Below the pieces are notes generated by a model. It was not told the DNA's origin. It ran no database searches and saw only the letters and a list, made by a program, of their open reading frames with translations. A stretch of DNA of 64,000 bases from Nymphaea colorata (taxonomy: Eukaryota > Streptophyta > Magnoliopsida > Nymphaeales > Nymphaeaceae): the NCBI RefSeq assembly GCF_008831285.2, contig NC_045145.1, positions 14,772,040 to 14,836,039 on the forward strand, read 5' to 3'. A program made the position numbers and the translations under genes. Shown one piece after another: positions 1-10,478 of this stretch. The first letter of the stretch is position 1, and every line of letters begins with the position of its first letter.

Positions 1-914
1 CATCTTGATGACAATCACTTACAAGGAATTCATGTTCAAATAAAACCTTTAGATAAATAACTCGTGCAAATGCAACTTGAAGAATCAGATGTGAATGAGA
101 ATGCCTCAACTGGGGCCGAAGAGTACCCTTTCTCATGTGGATGATTTGGATCTAAGATTTGGATCATAGGTCTTATCTGGTCTATGGTGTTGGATTTGGG
201 ATTTGATTCTAATGATGCTCAGTAATGGGCACTAGAGAAGTGCACTAATCATTAATTGAAGGAAGTTAGATTTCCTAGTCACTTGATTCAAACTAAAGAG
301 TTTCTGAGAGTATAAATTTTATAAATTTGATGACATGGTGTTCAAAGTATCAATTGTTGTTGAACACACAAAAAGGGCTGCTAACGGATGAAGGAACATT
401 GGTATCAATTGTTTCTTCACAACCTACTTAAAGCAAGTACCATAGTCATTCCTAAACCACAAGAGATTTATATAGAGTTCTCACTATGGAAACCTAAATG
501 GGCCTACACTAAAAAGAAGATTTGCACACAAAATCAACATCAAAGTTCTATTCCAACCAACGTTTGAAGAATGAGTAATCACATCCTAGCAGAATGTGTT
601 AACAAGTATAAACTATTTGATGCATTTAAAAAGTAGCAAAGAGCCAAAACATTGTTTAGCACAGCAGATCATAAGAAACGAACTAAGCAACAAAAATTGT
701 CAACAAAGAAGAGACAAACATACTTGGTTTTTGACAGACCTGCTTCAAAAAGACCATAAAATCCGCTTCCCCGATAACTCAGGCATCTTGATGATTTCCT
801 TGGTGATCCTGCAGGGACATCAAAATGTGGTCGTTAAGCACAAAGTATATTAGATAAACCAACCAGCGCCATAGATAATTACGCACTAGAGAGAGAAAGG
901 GAGGTCAACTGCTA

Positions 915-953
<39 letters not shown>

Positions 954-1338
954 GTTTTCGTATAGACATTGAAGAAAAAAAAACATTTCATCAATCCCTA
1001 GATCACCAATAGTAGAAACAACATAATGAGAAGAGAAGCAATTGATGCTGTGGACAAGGATGAATTGTTCCATCCTATCCTTGTGGACATTATTAGAGTA
1101 GATCATCCTTCCAGCTTCCATGGACCCATCCTAGACGCTGTTGTATAAGTTTGCTTTTCCTTTTTCTCTTGGCAGCAACTATGTTATACAATCTCTCCAC
1201 AAACAGCCTGATCATCCAGTTGGCAATGAAATGGTATTTGATGGCAATAAAATGCTGTTTGATGTTTTGAGGGGTTGAAAAATGATTCCATTCTGATCGA
1301 CCACTTCAAACTCCCCAAAGCTTGTGGCTTTAGTCATC
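1..1338. other. Intergenic DNA, no recognised gene
   Basis: AT-rich sequence with only short, uncharacteristic open frames. A short plus-strand open stretch around 1027-1146 reads like protein (it contains EAIDAVDKDELFHPILV) but has no recognised family and no clear splice context, so it is not called as a gene. A CA/GA tract sits at 914-953. Confidence 0.5.
914..953. repeat. (CA)n(GA)n compound microsatellite
   Basis: About 19 bases of CA repeat run directly into about 21 bases of GA repeat. No coding role is seen. Confidence 0.95.
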
Positions 1339-1348
1339 ACCTCTTTAC

Positions 1349-1902
1349 TATGTTGTCAAGGCGCCCAGGCGTGCCCAGCGCCAAGGCAGGACTAGGTGGC
1401 ACAGGGCAAAAGAAGCGACCGACTTTCTTTTTGAAAGTTATGTTAACCATTACATACTTGACACAAGGCTTGCAGACTATTCCAATTATAGACCTTATAG
1501 ACTATTTCATTTGAATCAATTCAAACAAAGTCGTACCAAATCAGTCATATAATATATATTACAAGTTTACAACAGATTGTACATATAACATATAATATAT
1601 GTTATAACAGATTCAACTGCAGATGGAACCACTTTAAAAATTGCTTCAGATTGTACTAATATATATACATTAACACATCAATATACAACAGGTAAATATA
1701 CATTATTTCACATCGTACATATATTATACATTATAACAGATTTTACATAGTATATACAACAAAATCACAGGCATATACCCTCCGATGGACTAGGCATGCT
1801 GGCGCCTAGTCCAGCCTAGGCGCCTGCACCACATCCATCGCCTAAGTGATGGACTTAGGCAACAGGTATGGACTGGCACCTAGGCGACACCCTAACAACA
1901 TA
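1349..1902. mobile_element. MULE-type MITE, about 554 bp
   Basis: The left end reads tatgttgtcaaggcgcc and the reverse complement of the right end reads tatgttgttagggtgtcgcc, an imperfect terminal inverted repeat. Near-identical 9-bp flanks, acctcttta (1339-1347) and acctctcta (1903-1911), look like a target-site duplication with one mismatch; 9 bp is typical of Mutator-like elements. The ends are GC-rich with repeated GGCGCC/CCTAGGCG words, while the interior is AT-rich with many tatata words. There is no transposase frame, so the copy is non-autonomous. The family assignment is inference from end structure and duplication length. Confidence 0.65.
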
Positions 1903-1911
1903 ACCTCTCTA

Positions 1912-3147
1912 TGATCATTGTAATCTTTAAAAAGAAGAATAACACTGGTTTCCTGCTCAGGAGGATGACTAGACTAACCTTCCATGATCTGCTCAAGCCC
2001 AGAAGACAAGGTTGAGAGCGCTAAGAGCAGAGAAGAAGGTTGTCTTGACTCTTGATTAAAGAGGAAAAAGAAAAGAAACAGGAAGATTAAACTTGAAGTA
2101 CCCATGAATATAAAAAATATTCATGAAAAGGTTGAGAGCACTAAGAGCAGAGAAGAAGGTTCTCTCTCTCTCTCTCTCTCTCCCCCCCCCCCACACCCTC
2201 GTTCTATGTATACAAATCTTTTTTTAGCAGAAAACGAAAGAAACAAGTACGAAGCCAGTTTTAACAAGATACTTAATTTCCAAAGCAAAAATGAGAAAAA
2301 AACAATTTAACCCTACAAAAGCCAGCTTTTAAACAAACTTTCCGAATACACGAAACCAACTGAAATATCTAGACAAAGTAAAACCAACTGCACAGTCCAC
2401 ACATAAATGTTGAGAAGAGGAGATGAGACATCAACACCACCAGACCATGCATAGTATTCATGTACCTCATATTTTAAATCTCTATGTAACACATAGAAGG
2501 CACATTTGTTCACATCACGGATTAGAAAACTAGACACCACAAGATTAAAGGTACATATTTTTTTAGTAGTTTTTTATGCTTATATCAAGAAATCACAAAA
2601 AACTATGTGGAAAAGAATCAAAACCAACATTGCTGAATTGAAATCCACCACCAAATTGTGAAATAAATCAGGGTACAAGAAATTTCAGAAATAATAATTT
2701 TGAGGAAATATAAAGCGCCAGCAATTACATACTCATAGTAGAAATCAATGCACCATATATGCAATACTTACAAGCATAGTACAACAAGTTTCAACAACAC
2801 AAATGGGGGCAGATCCTATAAAAGATAGAAAAACAACCTAATAATATTTACTTACATGGAAGTCCAACATTGACCACCAACGTATTTGAGGAAAAGAAGA
2901 AAAAAGTTGGACAAATGCATAAACCATCCAAGCATGCACATCCACTAAGGAACCACTATCTCGATAAAATGTGAAATAAATAAATGCGGCAGAAAGAATA
3001 TTATGATGAAAAGGTTCACTGATTGAAATTACTGTGCCAAAGAAGCAAGAATGTTCAAATAAATCCATCATGCAGCAGAAGTATTACCGTTCAAAATCAC
3101 AGATAGTAATCCCTCTCTCTCTCTCTATATATATATATAAACAAAAC
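1912..3147. other. Intergenic DNA with weak minus-strand coding traces
   Basis: No complete gene is visible. A minus-strand open stretch (2838-3071) ends in a good donor (CCAT|gtaagt near 2855), and another open stretch lies at 2313-2540, but neither translation matches a family I know. A (TC)n plus poly-C tract lies at 2159-2192. These may be exons of an unrecognised minus-strand gene, or relics. Confidence 0.3.
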
Positions 3148-3217
3148 AAGGTAATTGCAAGCTGAGCAAGGTCCTTCCATACCGTATCGACTAATGGAGC
3201 ATATTCACGTGCGGCAG
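3148..3217 (-). other. Possible minus-strand exon of unknown gene
   Basis: Read on the minus strand, an acceptor-like taccag is followed by 70 nt that translate to AAREYAPLVDTVWKD and a little more, then by a GT. The words REYAPLVD and VWKD faintly resemble the C-terminal region of extra-large G proteins, but the match is too short to name a gene. It could be an exon of a gene running toward position 1 or a gene relic. Confidence 0.25.
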
Positions 3218-3227
3218 CTGGTAAAAA

Positions 3228-3352
3228 TTTTTATACTTCAATTCCAATCAAGGCATCACTATTGATCATATATGTTCTCCATCCTGCAAAATCAACAGAT
3301 TTTTTATGCTTCAATCCCAATCAAGGCATCACTCTTGATCATATATGTACTC
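3228..3352. repeat. Direct repeat of about 52 bp, two copies
   Basis: Copy one (3228-3279) and copy two (3301-3352) share the core caatcaaggcatcact and agree at about 48 of 52 positions by eye. They are separated by about 21 bp. This is a local duplication beside the possible exon at 3148-3217. Confidence 0.85.
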
Positions 3353-3919
3353 AAGCACACAACGACACATCATTTCCAAATCAATAACCAATTTTCATGA
3401 CATGGATACTAATGTAGAAATGACCAGGAGCAGAACGCATATGCAACTCGTATGGCATAGTAGCCCAAAAAAGATTAGATTATGACACAGAGATACAAAA
3501 AAACTCAATATAAACAATTTCATCTTTTTTTATCACTTGTACTACTAATACTAGTTTGAGGATAGGCATCAGTATTCAGTTTGGCAACCTTCAGATCAAC
3601 GAAAAAAAAAGGACCACGATATGATCATTTCAAATTTAGATACAGCAATAGATCGAAGTAAAAGTAGAACACCTCTTTGGTCAATCCTTTTGGAAGCAAT
3701 CCAAAATCCCAAACCGGCAGAGCGGCAGAGGGTCACTGTGTGAGGAAGAGAGAGGCGATGGATGAGATCAGACTCAGGGAGAGAGAGAGAGAGAGAAAGA
3801 GAGACAGAGACAGAGTGTGTCAAAGGAAGGCATACATACCAGCAGCCGTTCGGCGGCAGCAGGGAAGACCGAAGACGTAGACAGACAGTGGTGCTACGGT
3901 GCAGAGCCGCGGAGCAGGA

Positions 3920-4110
3920 GGGCGCTGGGTCCGTCTGAAACCCGCGAAAGGTCGCTTAGCGAGGGTTTGAAACCCCCGCTGTGAGCGGGAACAGAAAACT
4001 CTCGCTCGGAAAACCATCGCTGTGAGGAATGGAATTCTGAAACCCTCGCTCACACTTTGAGCGATGGGTTTCTGAAACCCTCGCTCAAAGTGAGGGTGAA
4101 GCAGGGAAAG
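3920..4110. repeat. GC-rich palindromic repeat patch
   Basis: The words gaaaccctcgctca and gagcgatgggtttc recur in both orientations four or more times between about 3940 and 4100. The segment 4050-4083 is close to a perfect palindrome, with arms gaaaccctcgctca and tgagcgatgggtttc. Surrounding DNA (3680-4700) is unusually GC-rich, and (GA)n lies at 3778-3812. There is no coding interpretation; it could be a MITE relic. Confidence 0.6.
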
Positions 4111-4879
4111 CGCACTTCTGAAACGACCTTGACGCTTCATGTGTACGACCAGCAGCCCCAAATGCTTCATCTGCAAAGGAGAATGTTGTGTCACGATATA
4201 TGCATCCGATGTCGATAACCCATGGCTAAGTGCGTCGATGCATTGCAGGATGCTGTGCATGGAGAAAAAGAGAGAGAGGGAGACAGAGAGAATGGTGAGG
4301 AAGACTGCAGTTGAGCACAGGAAAAGCAAATAGGAGGTCGAGAGACAAGAAAAAGAACAAGTTAGACCTAATCCTTCTCTGCCAACGCTTTGGGTCGTCG
4401 ACTCTCGATCATCGCTGTGGGTGTTCTCCCCCAACGGGTTATTTCTCGTCGACTTTTCCCTCGCCTCCGTCATGCCGTGTGAGAGTGATCGGATGGATTC
4501 TTTCTTGCCAAACCAGAAAGAAAGAGATGGGGGAGAAAGTGCAGGCGCGGGAGAGAGAGGGGGGAGAGCATCTTGTAACCGCCAAGGGAAGGTCCTCACC
4601 GCCGCATTTATGAAGATGGAAAGCCACTCGCACTTGCAGTCCCGCGGAAATGGAAGGTGTCGGTTGCGCCACAATTGCCGCCAACTTTTATTTGAAATAA
4701 AGAACGAATGAAAGGTTATTAGCAACCGCCAAATCGGAAGAGGAGGTAAAGTACTAAAGTTTATATGACATTCTTTTCTTTAAAATCCAATTTATACATC
4801 TCGTATGTTTAACTCTATTAAAAGTGGCTTAAAATGTTGAAAATATTGTACCACTAAACGGCTTATTTGTTTTATCAAC

Positions 4880-5108
4880 TCAACCTCGTTCTTGAAACCG
4901 ATATGTCTACCACAACTCGGTTTTTGAAACCGAGACATCTCTCACAACCTCATTCTTGAAACTGAGATGCACCTTACAACCCCGTTCTTGAAACCGAGAC
5001 ACACCGGTTCTTGAAATTGAGACGCCTCCCACAACCCGACTCTTAAAATTGATGTGACCCCACAACCCAGTTCTTGAAACTGAGGCGCCTCCCACAACCC
5101 GGTTCTTT
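4880..5108. repeat. Degenerate ~32-bp minisatellite, cluster A
   Basis: Seven to eight units of about 31-32 bp, each with a variant of ctcggttcttgaaaccgaga followed by a cytosine-rich, CACAA-ending spacer. Most units carry an inverted repeat around ttg; the unit at 4916-4934 is ctcggtttttgaaaccgag, with perfect 8-bp arms. Read on the minus strand, the array gives repeated VSVSRTGLW-like words, which look fortuitous because units change frame. Confidence 0.85.
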
Positions 5109-5799
5109 TACTTATATGTTTATTTAAATTTTGCACTAATATTTTCTTTTGACCTTTACCCACTTCAACAATAATTCCATCTCAAACATGATTAGCAGGC
5201 GAGCTAATAATGCAATTTTGATTTCCACTTGCTTTGTGGATACTTCACACATTTATTTGATTTTTGCAATATCTGTTTTAACCAATAACCTCCTCCTGCA
5301 TATGAGTTATGTTTGTTGATTTTGATGCAATATGCATTTCCTCTCTTTTCACCTCAATTATTGAAACAGGAAAGATCTAGAGGTAAAATTGGAGCGCAGG
5401 GATCCAACCAACATGATCAACAAAACCAGTGTTTTCATATTACGTCCTTTTGGCCAATACAGTGGCTTGTATTGGCTTATATTCCAGCTAATTTCTATTT
5501 TCCAATTAATTAAAAAATAGTTTAAAATGTTTAATAAAACGAAAGCTAAATCAATCTCGCTTTGCGCCATGAGAACACTACAGCCGAACTAAACTAGATT
5601 TCTCACATGATTCAAAAGATCAGATTTTCCTCTTATAGTAACTACGTTTTCAAGGATTTATGGGATGAATGTACATCTGATTTGTCTTAATTGGGTTTTT
5701 GCTTTATTGGACTAAACTAATGAAATTAATCAATCGGCACATTCGGTCTCTTCCATTAACTTATCATTGATCAATAATATATTGAAAAACCACCGAGAT
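5109..5799. other. AT-rich spacer between the two minisatellite clusters
   Basis: No gene is recognised. A small inverted repeat, ccaatac...gtattgg, lies near 5454-5476. The 70-residue minus frame here has no family resemblance. Confidence 0.5.
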
Positions 5800-6105
5800 G
5801 CCCCGACAACTCCGTTTTTAAAACGTCTCCCACGGCTTGGTTTTTGAAACCGAGACACACCTTATAATCCGGTCACAACTCAGTTGTTGAAACTGAGATG
5901 TCTTTCAAAACCCGGTTCTTGAAATCAAGACACACCTTACAATCCGGTTATTAAAATTGAGACGCTCTCACAACTCGGTTCTTGAAACTGAGATACATTT
6001 TATAACTCGGTTTTTGAAACCGAAACACCCTACAACTCGGTTCATAAAACTGAGATGCCTCCCACAATTGGTTCTTGAAACCGATACGCATCCCACAACT
6101 AGGCA
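5800..6105. repeat. Degenerate ~32-bp minisatellite, cluster B
   Basis: About nine more units of the repeat seen at 4880-5108, with the same cggttnttgaaaccg core and CACAA-type spacer, more diverged and with some shortened units. The unit at 5879-5897 is ctcagttgttgaaactgag, whose arms still pair although their sequence differs from the cluster A hairpin. Confidence 0.8.
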
Positions 6106-6773
6106 GGGCTGAAATAGTGTGACTGGTAGGGTCGCTTGGTCGGTCCTTAGGACGCTGCAATTTGTCGCTGAAGTCACTGGTTGTACCGTCGTCCCAACCT
6201 CTCAAGTTGTCTTCAAAGATGTTTTGGTAGTACTCTACCTGTTTCTAAAAACAGACCAAGCTGGCCCGTATCAATGACCCTCCCCGTCGGTCCCTGTTGT
6301 CCCTCCTGCACCGTTGTTTTAGGCGCCCTTTGAGTCGCTTCCATTGCGCTATCTCAAATCCCTTTCCTGCACTTTAATTCGATCATTTGAAAGGAGGGAA
6401 CTAATTGGATTCATGGCATAGCAATCTGTGAAAGTCCAAGTAAGTTGTTCTTTAAATTGCACGATGTTTTAGGTTGTTTTAACTTTTAATCACTTTAGTT
6501 GTATAAATTTGAGTAGCTTATTTGACAAGGATCCACTCTGTAATTGAAATTTTCATGTAAGAATTGTTCATCTAGGTCTCTATTTTTTTGTTTTTGTATT
6601 TTACGTTTTTATCAAGATCAATCGTGCATAGCACGATGCGCGTTCAAGATTAAATATGATTGAAACAACATCAAGATTTAAAGAGGTGCCAGTTTTTCTA
6701 ATTGATTTGTCCTCCCTTCCTTTGAGAAAGGATAAAGGGGCAAGGAAGGAAGATCTGAGGACCAGGGCGGGGA
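6106..6773. other. Upstream region of the PPR gene
   Basis: Contains no other recognisable gene. The final ~170 bp before the PPR start are purine-rich. No clear TATA box or repeat boundary was found. Confidence 0.4.
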
Positions 6774-8132
6774 ATGCACCACCTTTCTTCGTTGTTGCAG
6801 CGATGCGTTTCTGCGAAAAGCCTCTGCAACTCCAAGGCCCTCCACGCACATTTGCTGACCACCGGAATCCTCGCTGACATCTACTTTCAAACGAAACTTC
6901 TCTTGGCATACGCTAAATGTGGTGACCTCCACACCGCAAGCCACCTCTTCGATGCCATAAACCCGAAAAATGACGTCGCCTGGAACGCCATCCTCGCCGG
7001 ATTCTCTCAACATGGACACCACCAAGAGACCCTCGACGCCTTCTCGGTTATGTACAAGTCCGCCGTGGCCCCCGACAGCTATAGCTTCGCCGGTGCCCTC
7101 GTCGCATCGGCCGCACTGAAACAGCTCGTCTTCGGTAGACAGACCCATGCTTGCATTGCAAAGAGCGGATGGGGGTCTAGCGTCTTCGTTGCCACCGCCC
7201 TCGTCGACATGTATGGCAAATGTTCGTCGGTGGCTGATTCCAGGAAAGTGTTCGACGAAATGCCTCAGAGAAATGCGGTGACTTGGAATGCCATGATCTG
7301 TGCATGTTGTGCCGAGGAGCCTGACTGCCAAGAGGGCTTGGTGTTGTTTCGGCAGATGGTCTGGACTAGTGGACTGGCTCCTGATAGGTTCACACTTGCA
7401 GCAGTTTTGCGATTATGCTCGAGCACTGCGGCCATGGAACAGGGGAAGCAGGTTCATGGTCATGCAATAAAGAGGAGTTTGGAGGACGTTTTTGTGCAAA
7501 GTTGCCTTGTGGAGATGTATTCTAAATGTGGCTTTATAGAGATTGCTAGGAGGGTGTTTGAGAGATCAAAGAACCGAGGCGATTTGGTACTGTGGACCGC
7601 AATGATCTCCGGATACGGGAAGCATGGGAAATCCGAGCAGGTGGTAGAGCTATTCGATCGAATGCTGAGTGAAGGGATCAAACCTGATGATGTAACCTTT
7701 GTGGTGGTACTGTCTGCTTGTAGCCACCAAGGGCTGGTGAACAAAGGCTGCAACTATTTCCGATCGATGGTCATCCATCATGGAATCCAACCTAAAGAAG
7801 AACATTATGCTTGTCTCATGGATCTTTTGGGCAGAGCTGGGAAGTTGGAAGAGGCATGGGATTTAGTTAAAGAAATACCAACTAATGCAGTCAGTCCTTC
7901 CTTGTGGGGAGCTCTGTTGGGGGCTTGCAGCAATTTAGCAAATTTGGAACTGGGGAAGCAAGCAGCTGAAAGGGTCTTTGAGTTGGATCCGCAGAACGCA
8001 AGAAGCTACGTGGTTTTATCTAACCTGTACGCTTCTGTCGGAAGGTGGGAAGAGATTGAAGAACTGAGACAGAAGATGAATGCTAGGGGGGTAAAGAAAG
8101 AGGCAGGCTGCAGTTGGATAGAGATGAAATAA
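6774..8132 (+). CDS. PLS-class pentatricopeptide repeat protein with E domain
   Basis: Intronless 452-residue frame. PPR proteins bind single-stranded RNA and act mostly in mitochondria or chloroplasts in RNA editing, splicing or stability; the precise target cannot be read here. Signature words show the PLS type: DMYGKC (145-150), KVFDEMPQRNAVTWNAMI (158-175), EMYSKCG (247-253), VLWTAMISGYGKHG (272-285), IKPDDVTFVVVLSACSHQG (302-320) and HYACLMDLLGRAG (344-356). An E-type tail follows (about 377-452), including LWGALLGAC, SNLYASVGRWEE and AGCSWIEMK; there is no DYW deaminase domain. The protein is short for the family and no obvious targeting peptide precedes the first repeat, so the true start might lie upstream or the gene may be 5'-shortened. 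The frame is otherwise clean and looks functional. Confidence 0.9.
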   Translation: MHHLSSLLQRCVSAKSLCNSKALHAHLLTTGILADIYFQTKLLLAYAKCGDLHTASHLFDAINPKNDVAWNAILAGFSQHGHHQETLDAFSVMYKSAVAPDSYSFAGALVASAALKQLVFGRQTHACIAKSGWGSSVFVATALVDMYGKCSSVADSRKVFDEMPQRNAVTWNAMICACCAEEPDCQEGLVLFRQMVWTSGLAPDRFTLAAVLRLCSSTAAMEQGKQVHGHAIKRSLEDVFVQSCLVEMYSKCGFIEIARRVFERSKNRGDLVLWTAMISGYGKHGKSEQVVELFDRMLSEGIKPDDVTFVVVLSACSHQGLVNKGCNYFRSMVIHHGIQPKEEHYACLMDLLGRAGKLEEAWDLVKEIPTNAVSPSLWGALLGACSNLANLELGKQAAERVFELDPQNARSYVVLSNLYASVGRWEEIEELRQKMNARGVKKEAGCSWIEMK

Positions 8133-8423
8133 TACAGATTAATAGAGAAAAGTGAATATTATAGCTGTCTTGTATTACTTGTATGTTTTTAATTTTCCCG
8201 ACTAATCTTTTCAACCATTCATGTAACATAACCATTGACACTGGAGGAATTTCTTCTCAAAACGTCTGCATCTTTCTATCTCCAACATTTGTCTTCCAGC
8301 CAAGTTTCTAGTTGGAGGAAGAACTGCAGCACCTAAACAGGTAAGCAAATCAACATTAGTGCAAAGAACGTAACAAGCACTGCAAAAACTTCAACTAAGA
8401 CAATCACAAAATGAAGATTAGAA
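8133..8423. other. 3' region of the PPR gene
   Basis: Holds a good plus-strand splice-donor match, AAACAG|gtaagc at about 8335-8346, which may belong to a spliced PPR 3' UTR. On the minus strand, 8223-8339 is also open and would follow a gtttag acceptor-like word. Neither reading is decisive. Confidence 0.35.
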
Positions 8424-8426
8424 ATT

Positions 8427-8612
8427 GTATCCGAGTATGCATTTGTTTTTCTGATCAAAATTGATTACCCAAGCATAACTGCCGACTGAGCGATGCAAAT
8501 TCAATTGGGCACAAGCAACGTATGGAGCACCAAATTGTTTGCAGAGTAGAATGTTTCCTGGGAAATTGTCCATAATTTGGATCTCATGTTCACCAGCAAA
8601 AGAAAATGTTCA
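8427..8612 (-). other. Unidentified minus-strand open stretch (about 62 codons)
   Basis: On the minus strand an open stretch of about 62 codons ends in a stop and includes MDNFPGNILLC, FGAPYVACAQLNLHR and YAWVINFDQKNK. Its composition looks protein-like, with well-spaced aromatic and charged residues and little low complexity. From the internal Met it is only 51 residues. No family was recognised. It lies next to a Tourist-like terminus at 8678, so it may be a captured or truncated gene fragment; it may equally be the last exon of a small gene. Confidence 0.3.
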
Positions 8613-8677
8613 GTACAAAACCGATGCGATAGTCTTAGAAACTCATTTACCTTTTTGTTTGGACAAGTTCAAACTAA

Positions 8678-8760
8678 GGGCCTGTTTGGTTGGAGGGAAA
8701 GGGAAGGAAAGGGAGGGTTAATACCAACCCATGGTAGACACTCTAACGAACTTGGCACAC
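8678..8760. mobile_element. Left terminus of a Tourist-like element (partial)
   Basis: TAA followed by gggcctgtttggttggaggg is the usual look of PIF/Harbinger-type (Tourist) ends with a TAA target site. The matching right end was not found, so the extent is unknown and the element may be a relic. Confidence 0.35.
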
Positions 8761-10440
8761 TGGAAACAATAAATTTGATGAGTAATATATTTAAAATGTT
8801 ACATTTATCACATCTTATTGGTGTAGATACTTCGAATCTTTTTCTCGTAATTTGGATTTTTCATGAAATCTGAATACATTATGGGCGTGGATCTTCAACA
8901 TGTAGGAAATTGTTTTTTAGTCAAACATGGGTGAAAACTTGTCATCCGCTCTATGTAGAAGGAAATAATAAGATATGGATCAATATCGTAGCCCTCATAT
9001 TCAGTCAGGTGCATATATGCAAACATGCGGTTCATCATGTTTGGTGAGAAAGTCACTCCTCTTAGGCTAGGAGTGTAGCTTTGACCTCGGGAACGTACAT
9101 CCACGTCTCCAACAGTTTAAAAACTATGCAGTCAAGGCTTCGAGGCCCTATAAGAGATTCAGTATTCGCCCTTTGTATTTGCTTTCACTGTCACATGTTC
9201 TTTGTGGTTTGACAACGAGCCTTATTCTGGCCCTTATCAAAATGTTAAAACTATAATTTGATCCCCTCATTAAAAAAATTTCTGACTCTGCGCGTGCATC
9301 AACCCACCAAGTCACCTACTCATATCTCCAGCCACGTCCGCAATATACCTATACCTCATGGACAACACATCAACACAAGGAAGAATTGGAAAAGTAATTT
9401 TGAAATTTGGCGTCTCTGGTGAGACCACCCAAAATTTTCCAATAGTGGAAGGCCAAATTAAACAACTTGTTGGAAGCTTTGTTTTCTTTTTCAACTCCAT
9501 CTCCAAGCCGCCATCATTATGTTTACTATTTTAAATTCAATTCAGCATATCAATATCATCATCATCATATGTTCATGAAACATACATCAAGCACATCATA
9601 CACATAGTAATTCAAAATGAAGTTTATTTTGGCATATTAAGCAAACCATTCTACGAACTTCGCCCCATCAACACAATTATAATCAAACATTATGCCAGTT
9701 AAAAGCGTGGGTCCTAAGGACACTTCAAATCTATAAGCATGTGTCATTTCCATCCGCATACTACTCTAAAACTTAGTTGCTCAAGAAAGGCATGCTTCAC
9801 GTCCTTTTCTACCATCCTCGCTTATTTAGGTCCCTTCCTCGTGACATATGAACATTCAAAGGCATACACCGGAGTTTTAAAATTCTCAAGAAGACTTCCG
9901 CTGATTCCTGTCCCTACTGTTACTGCTCTGAAGGAAAAAACAGATAAGATCAGCATATCTCGTATCTTCTTGGTGTGCCCATGTGATATAGATCTCATAC
10001 CTTCGCGAAAGTTTGGAGTAACTACCATCGTCATCATCATCGTTTATCATCATTATCATTAGCATGTATGCATCATAGCCAAACGATGTATGAATAAAGC
10101 GAAAAACATATGCATGACCGCATGATTTTAGGTTGAGAGGGGGAGATCCTCCCTATTTATGACATTTAAAACTAGTACCCAATTTTCTGCTGGACATCTC
10201 TCACGTTGTGTTTCCTGTAGGACGCAAAACACCAAACGGGTTTGTGCCAACGATTCATGGTCAACCGGAAATCTATGAAGAAGGGCAGATCAGAGTCACG
10301 CCCATCCCCCTTCTTCTCTTCTCTCCCTCTCCCTCATCAGCAATGAAGAATTCCCACCTTTCCTGAAACTGCCTACCATTTACCTGTTCGTCTCTCTTCC
10401 ATTTTCCATTTTCTCCATTATCTCATCGAGCGAGCGGCCG
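8761..10440. other. Intergenic DNA upstream of the UBP gene
   Basis: No gene recognised. The last ~170 bp (10,270-10,440) are pyrimidine-rich and end in a GA tract, typical of a plant 5' UTR, so the UBP transcript probably starts in or near this stretch. Confidence 0.45.
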
Positions 10441-10478
10441 AGCGAGAGAGAGAGAGTCTGGTTGCTGCTTTCATGGTC

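Noticed and set aside
3820-4725. 301-codon minus-strand open frame
   Set aside because: It runs through (GA)n and the GC-rich palindromic patch, is Ser/Leu/Pro/Arg-rich, has no domain and overlaps several open frames on the other strand. It looks like compositional openness, not a gene.
6678-7331. 217-codon minus frame antisense to the first PPR gene
   Set aside because: Mirror of a GC-rich coding sequence; no domain, and the plus-strand PPR reading is decisive.
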